DNA from: Spisula solida
Lineage: Eukaryota; Mollusca; Bivalvia; Venerida; Mactridae
Direction of reading: 5' to 3'
DNA length: 64,000 bases
Assembly: GCA_947247005.1 (NCBI GenBank)
Contig: OX365951.1
Location: forward strand, 33,376,899 to 33,440,898
Of this stretch, positions 24,401 to 39,400 are shown one piece after another. The translations under genes and the position numbers were made by a program. A model generated the notes under the pieces. The model searched no databases, was not told the DNA's origin, and saw nothing but the letters and a program-made list of their open reading frames with translations. Each line of letters begins with the position of its first letter. Position 1 is the first letter of the stretch.

Positions 24401-27400
24401 AGATAGGAATCTCCTTGGCGACAGAAAATGGGAAAACAGCCAAGTTATCTTAAAGCTAACTGATGCTATAGAATTGATACCACCACGTATTGTGCAATAG
24501 TTTGAATTATAACATTATGCACAAACACTCATACTAGCTATAGAGTGGTCGAGTTTTTGGGTTAAGTATGAAAGGTTGGAGTCAACTTCACGCTGCTGGA
24601 CAACTTGGCTACCAACTCCACGCTGCTGGACAGTTAGGCTGCTAACTCCTCACTGCTGGACAATTAGGCTGCTAACTCCTCACTGCTGGACAATTAGGCA
24701 GCCAACTTAACGCTGCTGGACAGTTAGACTGCCAACTCCACGCTGCCGGACAGCTTGGCTGCCAACGTCACGCTGCTGGACAGTTAGACTGCCAACGTCA
24801 CGCTGCTGGACAGTTCGGCTGCCAACTCCACGCTGCTGGACAGCTTGGCTGCCAACGTCACGCTGCTGGACAGTTCGGCTGCCAACTTCACGCTGCTGGA
24901 CAACTTGGCTGCCAACTCCACGCTGCTGGACAACTTGGCTGCCAACTCCACGCTGCCGGACAGTTCGGCTGTCAACTCCTCACTGCTGAACAGTTCGGCT
25001 GTCAACTCCACGCTGCCGGACAGTTCGGCTGTCAACTCCTCACTGCTGGACAGTTCGGCTGTCATATCCACGCTGCCGGACAGTTCGGCTGTCAACTCCT
25101 CACTGCCGGACAGTTAGGCTGTCAACTCCACGCTGCCGGGCAGTAAGACTGCCAACTCCACGCTGCCGGACAGTTAGGCTGTCAACTCCTCACTGCTGGA
25201 CAATTAGGCTGCCAACTTTGTGTCCTTCATTTCGAGTTATATTTATCAGTTATTATTAAATTTTAACCGTTAACTTAAGGTGGTTTTCTCTACATTTTCG
25301 ATCGCTTAATAAATGACATGAAATGAAAAAGACATCAGCAAAAGCTAATGTCACACATTTTTGCCGTGTGTTCATCGGGTGTTTTGTTGGGTTGTTAATG
25401 TAGGTATGTGCCCGCTATTCTGATAAAGTTCATTTTCAAGTGCATGTACTTATCACGGAGCCTGACGGAAATAAAGAAAACAATGATAAGAATAAAGCCC
25501 ATTACAGTATAAAATTGCCGACTGCCAGCCTCACAAACGCATTTTTTAACGGATTACCTCCCCTTGACCATAACATTACCATACTAATCCAAATGTGCTA
25601 CTAAGCATTATTAAAAGTTAACAACAACCATGGTGTTTATTGAAACATCGCATTTTTTTGAGTTTGTTGTATGTGACGATATTTTTCTATCTAATATTCC
25701 AATTGTCCATACATAAAAATAATTTGCACCTACGCGTAAATTTATAACGTTAGTACATTTTACGTGTTTTGATGTTTCATGGTTCAATGAACCGTTGTTC
25801 TTAATTTATAAGAAAAAGCCTTATTGATCGATTTTACGACATTAAATGACGTCTGTTTGCCTTGCTAGATATTTTGAAATTAATACCCTTGATTGATAAA
25901 ATGCACCGAACCTCTCTTTTCTATCTTCTATTGATACGACTTCTTAAGCATGATCGTGTGCCGTGTACAATGTGTATTCAATGAAAATTCGTTTAAATAA
26001 TGCTCTACACAGCATGAGTGATAAGATATTTATTTAGATAAAGGTGTAGCTCCCGAAATCGTTGCACATTAGGTGAAATATGTTGAATTATTTTGTCAAA
26101 TTCTATTCAATTTCTGGACTAATAACCGATGACAACTCGGTTAGCCGCAAAAACTCGTGCAATTTGCATTGATTAAAGATTTAAAGTTCAAATATCCTGA
26201 AATATTTTAAGCATATTAGAGCGGCAAATTCATTTGTATTTATTTTCGAAAACATTGTAAAGGGATTGGGTATGCGCCTCATTTGCATTTATTAACGTTT
26301 TGACGGACGCATATTCATGTCGGAATGTACGGAAAGCCAGTAGTGACATTGTACAACATTCTACCGGTGTTATATTATACAATACAACACAAAATGTTTA
26401 TTGCATAAAACATACCTGCATATGCTAATAGCAAGATAAACATACGTCACAAATATCACGTCATTATCACGAAGTATCGATTTCATCATTATAATTGATA
26501 ACTGGCTTCTTATCTAACCAACACTCGTGGCGATGGATAGCACCAGGAATGTGGCGTTATTAATATGTGTTGAAGAACTTACTTGCATTTCATTATCGAC
26601 ATAAAAAAAGTAATTGCCTGAACCAGTGTGGTCATACCACGTGATATATGACGTAATTTTTTACTTGGTTCTTAGTTGTTTCCGGTAGGAAGAAATGTTG
26701 AAATACACTATGTCAGGGCTAGTATTCACAAATCATCGACATTACAGAATGCTTTAATTAAAATTATTGTAAAAAATAATTATAGAATCACTTGTTTAGC
26801 TGATACACTTCAGTAAATAAAGTTTACGAAAATTCTAAGTTTTCTATTCTAACACGATCCGCGGATTAATCCATATATACATAGAGCAAACTAGGGCATG
26901 TATTATTACCCCCATAAAACATACCTCTTAAATTGGCTGTTACTATTTACGCCCTGTATCACGTGAATATTTATGAATAAATGAACGTAAACTTTATAGT
27001 AAAAACTTCTAAGAGTTGCGATTGCAAGGCAAGTTGCACGAGTATCCAGTGTTACAGCTATAACGCATTTTTAGAAACTTCGATATACCCTCGAAACTAA
27101 GTTTCCTAAAAACTTCTGATAATCAATTCATTTATATTTTTCATTTCATGAAACAGATACCCTACACTTGTGTTATTAAGATTGTTTCAATGTTTAAATG
27201 TGTTATTTCCTTCAGAAAATTACGAAGGTTGTTTTCATTAACGAGGGAGGTAATTGTACCAGCTAATATAATAAGCCACTCAATTTCAGCGTGGAATTAT
27301 GTTCAATGTCAAATGGGTGAAAATGGAATGCGCGTAGTTAAATAGTAGGGGATATTGTCGTATTTAGAATCGAAATAAAAACTCTGTTCTTGTATTTTGT

Positions 27401-30400
27401 CGGTGAATAAAACACTCGTTCGCATGCGGAAAGTAAAAACCACTCGTGCTACGCACTCGTGATTTAATTTTTCCGCACCCGAACTCCTGCCCGTGTTTTA
27501 TTCACAGACAATATACGCGAACAGATTTTTATTTCTTAACTAATGTATTTTGTTAGTAGCAGTTCGTTTATTAAAATTTTTCACAAAGCAAAACTGTTTT
27601 TAATGGTTTTGAACATCATGATTAATCAGATGAAAAAGACTGGAACTTATTCATTAAGCTGCATACTCATGCATACACTAACGGGTAATTTTAGAAATTA
27701 ATCAGACAAATTGCTATGTTTATGCACACAATATTATATAATCAGATGACTGACCGAAATAAACGAGTTTAACTAATATCAGGATAAACATCTAGTGACG
27801 CAGTGTTGAGTCCACTATAACGGTGAAAACCCAACTATAAAGGCTTATACTGTACAAACAACTATAATATCAATGCTAACTAATAAACTAAACTTCGCTC
27901 TACCTGTTTAGACAATGGTTGTGATTTTTTGCGTACACATAAACTGCAACGTCACTGTCACAATATCCTAACTGGACTATAATATAAATAGGACTATCGT
28001 TGTTTGGAGAATGGCAGTACACTAAGAACATACAAAGCACATACAAAGCAGGAGACATTGTCCTACTGGAACAATAGATCATCATATATCACAAACAGTT
28101 ATTAACCTAGCTGTCTGTGGGTTCCATTCAGTTTGTGCTTGCCAACTATCGGTTCATTAGTAATAATGTATAGGTCCGGTTTTGCAATTGAACGAATTAC
28201 ATTTTGGCGTTCATGTTAATTTATTTGAACGAATACCCAAGTTGCTGCGAGTTTTTGTCATGTAATATTCGGGTTAATAAATGCTTTCCTTTATTTTCGG
28301 CATAATGGTATTTTCTCTGCGTATTGTTTCTCCTCGCTATTTGCTGTTTTTACTTTTGATGTTTTGTAAATGTGTTATTAAGATAATGTCTATGCCAGAT
28401 ATTGTCTGCAGTAAAGTTTTCATACGAATAATGATTGTCTTGACATACAAAAACATTTGGCACGAAAGCTTTTCTCTGAAACTAATTCATTTCTATTATA
28501 TATATATTGTCACTGGTTTCTATGAATCATTTAAGATTTGATTTAACATTCCTACCGCATGACGCCCATCAATATGATCTCTACTCCATTTCTGGCGGGA
28601 AACGCCTAAATTATGCTCATGTAAAATTCTAGTACTTGGCCGAATGTCTCGTGATATTCCGGTGTTTCTCGAAATATATTACCAATAACTCCATATTTAT
28701 TGGAATGATTGACAGTGAATGTTACATGTAACTCGTGTATTTCTCGGGATGGTGCTCGAGTAATTTCTGTATTTCTCGAAATTAGTTCCGAGTAATTCCA
28801 GTGCTTCCCTGAATTGTCTTGTGTGATTCCTGTATTTCCTTGGAATTGCCTCGTCTATTTCCGGGATTTCTCAGTGTCGTCAGTGTTATAATCATGCTTA
28901 CCGGAATGTTTTTTCTCGAAACTCAACTAGAACAACATGCACTTAGATGGTTACGCCTACATTTATCATATGCGTCTTTTACTTCCGAAGCCACTTGAAA
29001 TTGTCTTGATAAATTATAGACCCTGCTAATACGAGCTAGTAATCCTTAAAAACACTTTATGTGTGTGCAGACTGATTAGATTCATAATGATTATATGCAA
29101 GTTCCTGTGATTATATTAAAGACTTTTCCTTTTCTTGCAGTTATTAACAGCAACAGCACAGCGGCTTGCCCCTACAGGTATCAACGTTTATTTTATATTT
29201 ATCACACTTTACTTATTACATTTATCAAGAAAATATCAGCGTTTTGAGCCGTCATCTTATTTCATTATGATGCATACAGTCCTGGGCTTATCATTTACCC
29301 ATTATGCGAGTGGTAATTCAGGTGCATAACGTGAATGTGATTTTATGAAACAATATACAGTCCACTCACGTTAGTAAGACCGTAAAAATAATGCGTCTTA
29401 AAAAGGGTGTACATCTGCATCATAACGGCATGTTTTATTTTTCTTTAATTTCTGATTATCGAAGCAGACACCAGTCCTTTCTAAGAGACATCCATCCATC
29501 ATGCCCGAGAAATGTCCAGCATAAATGTGATATGTTTCCCCCAGAATATGTGAGAAACAGAAGCGTGAAAAAGAAAACAGAAGCCAATTGAAACTATTGT
29601 ATATTGTATTCTGACTGTAGCAAAATGTAAGGTGTTATAATTTAAAAACGGGTTGGATAATTTGAAAATGGAGATATCTGACAATCATGTAAAGTAATAT
29701 AAAATGGTGTAAATTCAGTATTTGCTGTTACAATAAGACAGAAAACCATATGCATATCCACATGTTACACAAAAACGAAGGAAATGAACAAAACAAAAAT
29801 GTTTTTAAGACATAAGATTACTATATTCTGACCACTCTTTTTCACTTGGAAATTAAGTGTGGATTTTTTTAAGAAACATTTGATTGGCTTTTAAACTAGG
29901 TCAGTATTCAAGCTAGACAGCTAACGGTGAAAAACTAGGATGAGTATTGAATTTGAACCTGCGCGTTCGTTAATGTATGGAAGGTCGAGAGTATCTCACT
30001 GGCAGCATCATAATAAAGCCGACACACATATTTATGGTACCACAATTCATTTACATAGTGCTCAGCATTGAACATGCCTCTCTTTAGCATCTCTGGCGAC
30101 CGACAACACTAGGGTTGGTACTCACAAACCGTCAAAGTTCAGTCACAAACTTAAATATAAAATTTGTGCCACTCATATTTCCCGCAAATTGAAAAATTTA
30201 CCATCTATTATTGGTAGCTATTCACATAATGCTTCAAATCTATGTAAAATATCAATAATCTAGATGTTCCTGTTTAGCTGATAGGGATTTTTAAGATTTT
30301 AACAAAATTTTAAGTTTACTAAGATGCTTTGTGAAAACCACCCCAGAAATGTGGTGTGATTAATGTTAGTTGTTTCGCAATCGACATCAGATAAGTTCGA

Positions 30401-33400
30401 CAAAACTAAACGAGTTCAGTATAATATAACATCGGTATTTAGAATCAACCCATAAAGTGTCATTCTATTTGAAAGATGATGGCGATAAGACTGAAGAAAG
30501 TTATTCACGTTTTGTATGCTGAAATTGTGCGTAGGTTGGCGTAGGTATGCAACCCCATTTTATTTTTGATCTTAAAATACGAGATGACTAGATGATACAT
30601 TTTAAGCACGTGATACATACTCTGATACTCATACAGATATACAATCAGCATGTTTGAGTTCATTATTACGAAATGACAGTTTCTATTAAAGATTACGTTT
30701 ATTTTAAACGTGCCACTTCCAAATGATAAAGATCTCAACCTTTGTAAATGTTCCTCGTACACTATGTTTAACACTTACAATTGATTCAGGTGTATATTGT
30801 AAGCAAATCTTACGAAATCCCAGTTAAACGTCCAGAATATCTGTGAAGTATGTTTTTCAAACAATGTATTCGTATGTTGATCGTTTTTTTATCTATATAT
30901 GTTTCTCATATACTCCTGTCTTGTCATGCGATGTGTAAACTAAGCATCTATATCCAGTGAACAATCCCACCCTCTACCCACTTTTCTATTGTGCGGGCCT
31001 CTATTAGTTATGTTCATTCAAGTGCTATTTAGCGTAAATTTTGTGTTTCGTCTTTTTGGATAACCAAATATCAAAGAATACGGGAGAATGGAACTGACAC
31101 TTAGCTGAATAGCATATAGGCGCCGCCATTTTGAAAAGAAATACCTAAGGCGATCGGTGTACGTCAGTAACGATAAATGCCGAACGGACCGTTCTGATTG
31201 TTTTGCCGCTAGCCACCGCCATCTTGGATATTTAAAGCTTTTAACCTGTGAAATATTTGGATTAATTTAAAGCAACCCTTGGTCAAATATAGCGCGGTGT
31301 GTTTATATTTCGTCCATTATGTGTTTGGAATGTTGTTGCATAAATAATTTGTGTATGATCTTTCCAAATACGCATTTCTTCTTCGATTAACGATCCCACT
31401 CTCTATACACTCATCTTTCTCTATTGCTAATTATTTACTCTATTGTCATGTTTGATGAATGTTCATGCATTCATTTGTAACGATTATATGTTGCTCAATA
31501 TTGCCATTATGTTATGTCATTGTGTCAATCGTGTATTGTAAATTTAAGTTCCCATGGGCTATGCGGCCTTTTGAATTTTAAAATAAACGCCTGATTCTTC
31601 TTCTACTACTTCTCCTACTTCTATTAAAAAGTTCTTACAGTCAGAGTAGATCTACCAGATAACATAGTCACCTAACATACACTTTTCAGTGTTGTTCCAC
31701 TTTCGTGTAGACTTTTATTGAATCGAATGTACACAAGAAAGAAGGGCTGTGTATCTATTACCTTTCATTGCCCTTGTTCATTTTGTCTTTGTCATTGTGT
31801 AATAGTAGTATGTTCTGTTTCTTTCAAGTCCGTGTGCTCTTATAGTTTCTGCCCAGTCGTAACTACTCGGGTCTTTCCGTCACAAATCCGGAAGATGTTA
31901 CGTCAGTAATGTCCGAGGGTTCCAGATTGTTTTCTGCTGAGAACTGTTTCTATTTCTAAACACCTACGGTTTCGCATTTGAACATGAATTTCTAGAAAAT
32001 TATGCTAGATGTGATTTTAATCTCCAAAACACATCAACAACAATAATTTACAAACTTAAATAATAAAAAGTCATCAAATCTAATTATTCTTCATTTTGAC
32101 CGTTAACACTTTCATGCAGAGCTAGCAATTTATACACTGTATTTTTGCTGTTCGCGTTCTACTGTTTCTGTTGAGTGCTGACTTCCCTGTCCGATTTGAT
32201 AATTATTATCTTTTTTGTTATAACATAAACTATGTTGACAAACATACTCCCTTAATGGTTTAATGAAATTATAAACTAATTTAAGAACCCATGTTATGTG
32301 TCATTTATTGTGCAAAGCAGTATATTGGCTTACTTGAAATGTCCATTTTTGAGGATACGGAATGTACGTTCTTCATCTGTCGCTCGTGTGGTTGAGTAGG
32401 CGCTGCCACCGTGTCTGTATAGCATCGAATGGTCTGTGTATGTATGTTATGTATGTATGCACTACTTTCAATCAGACTTGATAATCTAATCATTGTTCAA
32501 ACTGTAAGTCGTTATTGTTATTGAGTAATTGTTCTAGTCATTTTCAAACATGTGGGTCATTCGGCTGCGGACTTCCAGCTTATTTGGAGCTAGGTCGTTC
32601 TTGGTTATGCTTGGCATGTTAGTTTAAACAATATTTATTTCTTTGTAAACATATAATAACATTCATTTACACATATTAAGGATTGAGTAGAAAGCTAAGC
32701 TTATTTATAAACTCGTTCCATTATGCTGAGGCTGGGTCATTCAACTAAGACTTTTTACTTATTAGGACTAGGTCATCCGGCTGCGGCTTTTAGCTTTTGT
32801 TGCTGAAACTAGGCCATTCAGCTGAAACCATGGCATTCAGCGTTTCTATAATGTTATTTTAAACTTTTTAGGACTTCAGACAGCTAAAATTATGTATTTC
32901 AGCAGTGTTACTGTTGTAACGAGTTTATTCAGCGTGGGCTTTGAGCCTTGTGGTTGCTTAAACTATCTCATTCAGTTCTTTGACAGCTGAGACTACGGCG
33001 GATCATTTTCTCGTTCGGCAATGTGTTGGCCATTGTGCGTTGTATGTTTTTATGTTTTCTATGCTCGGCTGGTTACGTTAAGTGCTGCCTTCCCTATCCG
33101 ACGTATTATAATCTTTTAGGTTAGTAATTGCCTACATTTTAGGATTTCTGACAGTTCAAACTAGGCATTACGTATAACCGTTTTACTGTTGGAACTTGTT
33201 CATTCAGCTAGGGCATTCAGCTTTTTGATTGCTGAAACTAATCCATTCTACTTTTGACAGCTTGGACTCGGGCGGATATTTCCTTGTTTAGTTGGGCATT
33301 GTGCCTTGTATGTGTTTTATGTTTTCTGTGTTCTGCTGGTTAAGTTATTGGTGCTGTTACGTTGAGTGCTGCAATCCCTGTTCGACTAAATATAACTTTT

Positions 33401-36400
33401 TGATAGCGAGTCAAAGAACATACTTTAAAATATTAAACAAATTATACATTAAAGTTTCCAACCGCTTAGATAAAATAACTATTTCGAGGAAAAAGTCACG
33501 TGATATCAAAGAGGTAAACTGATTGGTTAATAGTTTGCAATTTAGGTCGATTTGATGGATGTGTACAGCATCTACTATGATACACAGGCTATACACAAAT
33601 GCACACCATGCTAGCGACGCTTTGAAATGTTTTCTTTATTTCAACCCGGTGACAGATTTCTTAGACGTCTGTCTGCATGCTTGCGTGTTTTCTCGTTAAA
33701 ACAGCGACGAAACAAGTTTTTTCGCAGACGAAGAAGTTTATTCCTATTTAAAAAATAAAATGTTGTTTTCAAATGCTCCGAAAATACCGGAAGTCTGAGA
33801 TAAGTCACTCAATCAATTTCCGGTATATTCTATATTGTCTGTATCTCAATTAATTTTCCGGATATAGAAAAAGGATGAAAGGTGTTCATTCTATCAGAAG
33901 CAACCAATAGGTAGTTCACCTTGAAGGTAACTGTGCAGATGCAGAGAATAGGTAAACAAACATTTAGCAGACAAGACTTTACTGCCACAAAAATAATAAA
34001 CCTACCAAACAGACGATCAAAGATAAGCGTCATTACGACTTGAACGCACAGCGCCTACGGTTTCAATAGGTATCAATTATGTTATTTTATATATTATCTT
34101 CTGAGTGATTAGTTATTTCCGATTTTTATTTGTTTGGGTTTCCCAAACAAATACAGAAGTCAATCTGAAACGCGAGTCCTTAATATCTGAGCGAAAGTAG
34201 TCCAGAAAATTCAATTAAAGACAAAGTAGTTCCATATATGTGCCTTTTGTGTGATAAAAATATATTTTCTCATATGAGTTAACTATGCTGATGATTTGAA
34301 TCCCATAACAAGGTTGTTAAATTTCAAAGAAGGTACTAAATAAATAATAGAATATGAATAAATTAAAATTATAATGCGCAGTAATTCTAAGCGTATGAAG
34401 CCACGGCGGTTAAAATTTTCCCCGAAGTACTACGTACCTAAAAAGTAGTTCGTTTTTCAATGCGATTTTTTAATTGAAAAAAGTGATTATGAAAAAAACC
34501 CATACAATATTCTTAAAACGTTTCAAGTATTTGTGTTACCCAAGTTATCTATAAACTGTATGTCTAATTAAAAATAGCGCGTATGAGTATCATCTTCGTT
34601 CCTAATCTGAACGGTCCGACCGGCATTTATACATGATAAAACTGTCGCCATTTTGCAGTGTTTTGTTCCTGCGAGAAAAGAAATTTTTTATAGGAGATTT
34701 TTCTCCGATTACACGACGCTAGTACTTGGTAAGCAAGGAAAATCGTCTTTATCACTCACAATTAACGTACTTATACAATAAAATCAACACCCGATGCCGT
34801 GTGTGACCGTCAGAGGTTTCGTAAGTACAAATAACATGTCGTACCCGCAACTATTCGACCCCAAAAAAATGCAAAATGACTCTTTGACAATGTTATGTCT
34901 GTATTGTGCTTTTGATAGCAATCTTTTTGAGATTATAGTAGTACTGTGTATAGGATTTAAGGGAAAAACTTGTGTAGGTGGCTAGCTTGACAAGCTTGTA
35001 CTACAAATAAGTTTACAGTTCAAAAAAGCTACAACTTGTAGCAGTTTAACAGTTTACTGAGCCGCAGTAGTGTAAACTTATTTACTTAAACTGTGTGCGT
35101 CCAATATGTTAAACAAGTGGCTTGATAGCTCAGTCGATACAGTATTCGCTCTGTAAGCAAATTGTCAATGGCCAACATGGCATCTTGCCTAGTCAAACCA
35201 ACTTGAGGTGTGTAGTCGCAACCGAGACCAAACGTTTCTAAACTAAACGTTTCATTACGTTAAGTGATAATAGGTCCAACAGTCTTTACAAGTTAGGTCC
35301 CATGGTTTGGACTAGGTGTGTACAGGCTCTTCGCAGGTTGCCGAATATTGGAGCGGCGGGGGAGGGGTATCCCCTCCGTTTTTATGAGGAAATTTTATGA
35401 AATCAGAGCGTAAATAACGCTATTAGTATTTCCAGTTCTTTCAATATGTATTCCGTTGGATGAATTTTTGGATCGTCCGTGTATGTAAGTCATTTTTTGG
35501 TATCATTATTACCAAATAGTTATGCCTTATAGGCATATAGTTGCTGAATTACATTCATTTGGTGCTGTTGTAAATACAATTCAAATATAAGATATTTCAA
35601 ATTCATCCTTCACTTATGTACCGACTGCATTGAATGCATGTCTTTAGAAACCACTGACCCTTATTTGTTGTTTTGCCGCTCCAATTGGTAGCCAATATTT
35701 CGGCTACAAAACTTTTAATTCTCATGCATATTTTTATAAAGTTTTGCCTTTACCCGCGAAATATTGGGCTGCCGCCAAAGTCGCAACGCCTCTGGTGTAT
35801 CCACTGAATCAAGTGACTGATTAAGACAGACAAGTATTCACAGACAAGTACAATACATGTGTAATTTCAAATATAAAAACTATAATTATAAATGTTTGAA
35901 ATCATTTGTTACTAGCTTCATTAAGGTGAAATTGTAATCCCAAAAAGTTTAGAAATTCCCTGCCTACCAGTTTAGAATTCAATTATTGATATTGAAGGAA
36001 GAAAGCTGTGTCCAGAAAGCAGGCTCAGTTGAGCATTCGCCTTTTCTAAGCATGATTCTGGGTTTGAGACTTGGTCCAACTACATACTTTTCAAACCATG
36101 TTACATTATTAACGTTCACACAGATTGTATTAGTTTCATTCCATTGTTTGAGTGTTGTATAGTCACAGTGTCAAAATGTCAATAATATTCCACGCGGTAT
36201 TTGTCACAAATATTGTGACTAAAAACGGTCACTTTCCGGTACATTTGTACCCATATATATAATGTTTTAAGTTGTTCAAAGAACAACTAGATTTAATACA
36301 TATCAACAATTGCAACCCATTTTTACTGCCTGAAACTTCTTTTCTATGCCACAAATGGACAGTGCCACATTAAGGAAAGTAAACCGGTCAGCCAGCAATT

Positions 36401-39400
36401 GCAAATTTGCATATCTTTCGCCGATGCAAAGGAAGCATGTAAACCGGCAAAATAGTTCTCTAGTTACTCTACGAAACGTTGAAAATCTGTAATATTGAGC
36501 ACTACTCTTTATGAACTGTTACATAATAGTTTATTAGGTTTGATTAATCAGTCAGTGGCGTAGCCAGCAAAACGGACGTACGCACATGAGTAACATTAAT
36601 TTGTACAGCAGAAATATAATATGGCAAAAATGGCATTGAAGTCCCAAATTTCACAATCCTGAGGACACCTAAACATAAGAACCAACTTCAAGGCTTATGC
36701 GCCTGTCCGTAGTATCTGATTTTACACGTATCTGAATTATTTGGCTAATTATTCTGACTAATGAATTTAAACGTGCACCCGGTGACCGGTATAAATTCGA
36801 TCAGCATCCTAACTGCAGAAAAACACATCCTAAGCATTTCTAGTTAATTATCTGGCCTCAGAAAACTGTTTCACTTGTACTTTCTCTGCATGCATTCTTA
36901 TTCATTCTAATCATGAAAGATCGAACATTTCTGTGTGTCTCCGGTAAATATTGCGCAATGCATAAAGGCCGAGGTGATCAGAATGGCATTCAATCGAACA
37001 ACCTCAGGGCTTTCAGCGCTTTGATTCCTGTTAACCGTTCAATTCATGTAGTTAATATGCATACATGTTTTCAGGGTTTTTTCGCATTAATATATAACAG
37101 AGGCCTATAAAAGGCCCCTTCCTGATTGAAAATTTCTTTAAAATCATGCAGTTTTCCCAAAAAAGGTATACCCTACTTTTTTCCATAATCAGGAATACAC
37201 CAATATTTTTCCCAAAATGTAGAGACTAAGGATCCTTCCAAAAATGAACAGAACAAGGCTGCGTTCACTAAACGCTTATGCCCCCTGTGGAACCTTGTCC
37301 ATCAATAAGTCTAAGTCCAAAATTAGGTCAAGGTGAAGGTCAAAATGGGGTTAGGTGGTACAGGCGTGTGGAGAGTGTTCATACACAACATCCATGCAAG
37401 TATGAAAGCTTTGTAGCAAGCCATATTAATGCTAGAAGAAACGGTCAATTTGGGTTAACCAGGACGGACGGACGAACGGACGGACGGACGGACGGACGGA
37501 CAGGTGAATCACTATATGCCTCCCCATCTATCGATAGGGGGGCATAAAAATCCCTGGTTTCTTTATGTACGCTGCACATACATAGTAGATACATAGAATC
37601 TAAATTAATTAATATTCATAAAACTTCTCCGTTAAAGGCTCCGCCTTAGTTCATATTATCGTTCAATGTTTTGCATGCATGATTATTATTCCCCGTAAAA
37701 GGCGAAGGGATAATAGTAATTGTATGCGTCCGTCCTTCTGTCCGATATTTTGTCCAGGCATAACTTGAAAATTATTTAAGATATTGAATTGAAACTTGAC
37801 ATATGAATAGGTGACAACTAGGAGAACTTCCGAGAAGTGTAGCGAAAGAAAATCATAACTCTGTATGGTTCACTTTTGAAATTATCTGCCCTTGTTTAAT
37901 TTTTTAATAGATTTTTGTCCAGAGCATAACTCTAATACTGTTTGTGATATTGACTATAAACTTGATATATGAATAGATGGCAACTAGGAGAAGTGCAGTG
38001 ACCAAGAACCATAACTCTATATAGCCCAGTTTTGAATTTATCTACCTTTGAAGTTTGATTAAACACCCATTAGTAACAACATTTATGCTGGGTTGGCCAT
38101 GTGAACGTGGCTCTTGTTAAAGTTTGCAATAACACCCTCTAATGGTCAGAGATTCATGAATATTGCATTGAACCGACTGTGTCACGTGTGAAGAAAACAT
38201 ACTCTACACTAGTCTATCAGTCTCTAAATACTGTCTATTGCCTATTCTGCGCTTTCACACACAACCGCACTGTCCAACAGCCAAACTAGAAGAGAGCCAC
38301 CACTCAACTCACCGAATAACATGGCATTTCAGACTTGATAAAACCTGTACCCAGCTGTACTGTACACAGACCGGAATCCCAGAATCACTACACTCCCTCC
38401 GACTTTGTCTGAAAGCGCTGGGATTACAAGTGAATTAAGAAATTTAGTCCCAAATGCTCAAAAAACACTAAACATAGGCAATTCTAAAACTTTAATTTAG
38501 ATTGCCCCATTCAAAACTTAAAACTGATTCGTTTTTAGACATTATTATTATTATTCACTGACGGGATGTTTTCAGTGTCTATCTGTCCGGCACGTTACAA
38601 AAGAGAATTGCCATGTTATTGAGGACTGAAGATTTTTTACATTTTCATTATTCAAACCCAAACAAATACAATGCCTTCAGCGCTTTGATTAATTTTATCA
38701 AGCGTGTGCTTGCGCCTAGATGAGCCTTTGAGCTCAGTGAACCAAACAAAAATAACTATAACAGGTTTGCACGCCATAGAATACTTTATACCGATATGTT
38801 GGATATCGCCACTATTCGATTTGTGTTTTGTTTCCTTAATGAGAATATCTTAAAATCATACAAGTAACATTATTTTAGCACTAGTTCACATAAATGAGGG
38901 CCCTATGTCAATATATTATGAAGCTGGGGTCCATATACGCCACATGGGTAGACTAGCCATTTCATTTAATGCAATTGGGCCTGAAGTGATGTGAGTTACA
39001 AGTATCTCTTGTAATATAATTATATGATATTAACGATTACCTAAATTTATAAAGTATTGAATAAATTTGGCCTTACTTGGTTTATATGCTATATATCTAT
39101 AGATCATTATTGAGAGACCAAACATCCATTCTGGTCTGCCTGCACCGAACTCTCCCAGAAAGGTGAAATACAACTTTTTTAGAATGTTCAATTAAAGCGT
39201 ACATCAACTCGTAGGAAATGTTTTAACTAAGACAATGAATATTCACGTGACATGTTTCCTTTCAATATAAAAGAAGTTACATCAGTTTTTGTAACTGAAA
39301 ATAGTGAAAATTATGTTCTAAATATTGGCCGCTCACTAATTAAAATATATTGAAACAGTTAATTGTTATACGTATTGAGAATATTTATTGGTTGAATGGA

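Noticed and set aside
24784..25117. Repeat proteins on both strands
   Set aside because: Artefacts of a 30-bp minisatellite.
35115..35165. tRNA-like TAGCTCAGTCGATACAGTA head
   Set aside because: An A-box match only; no B box at the proper distance and no known body.
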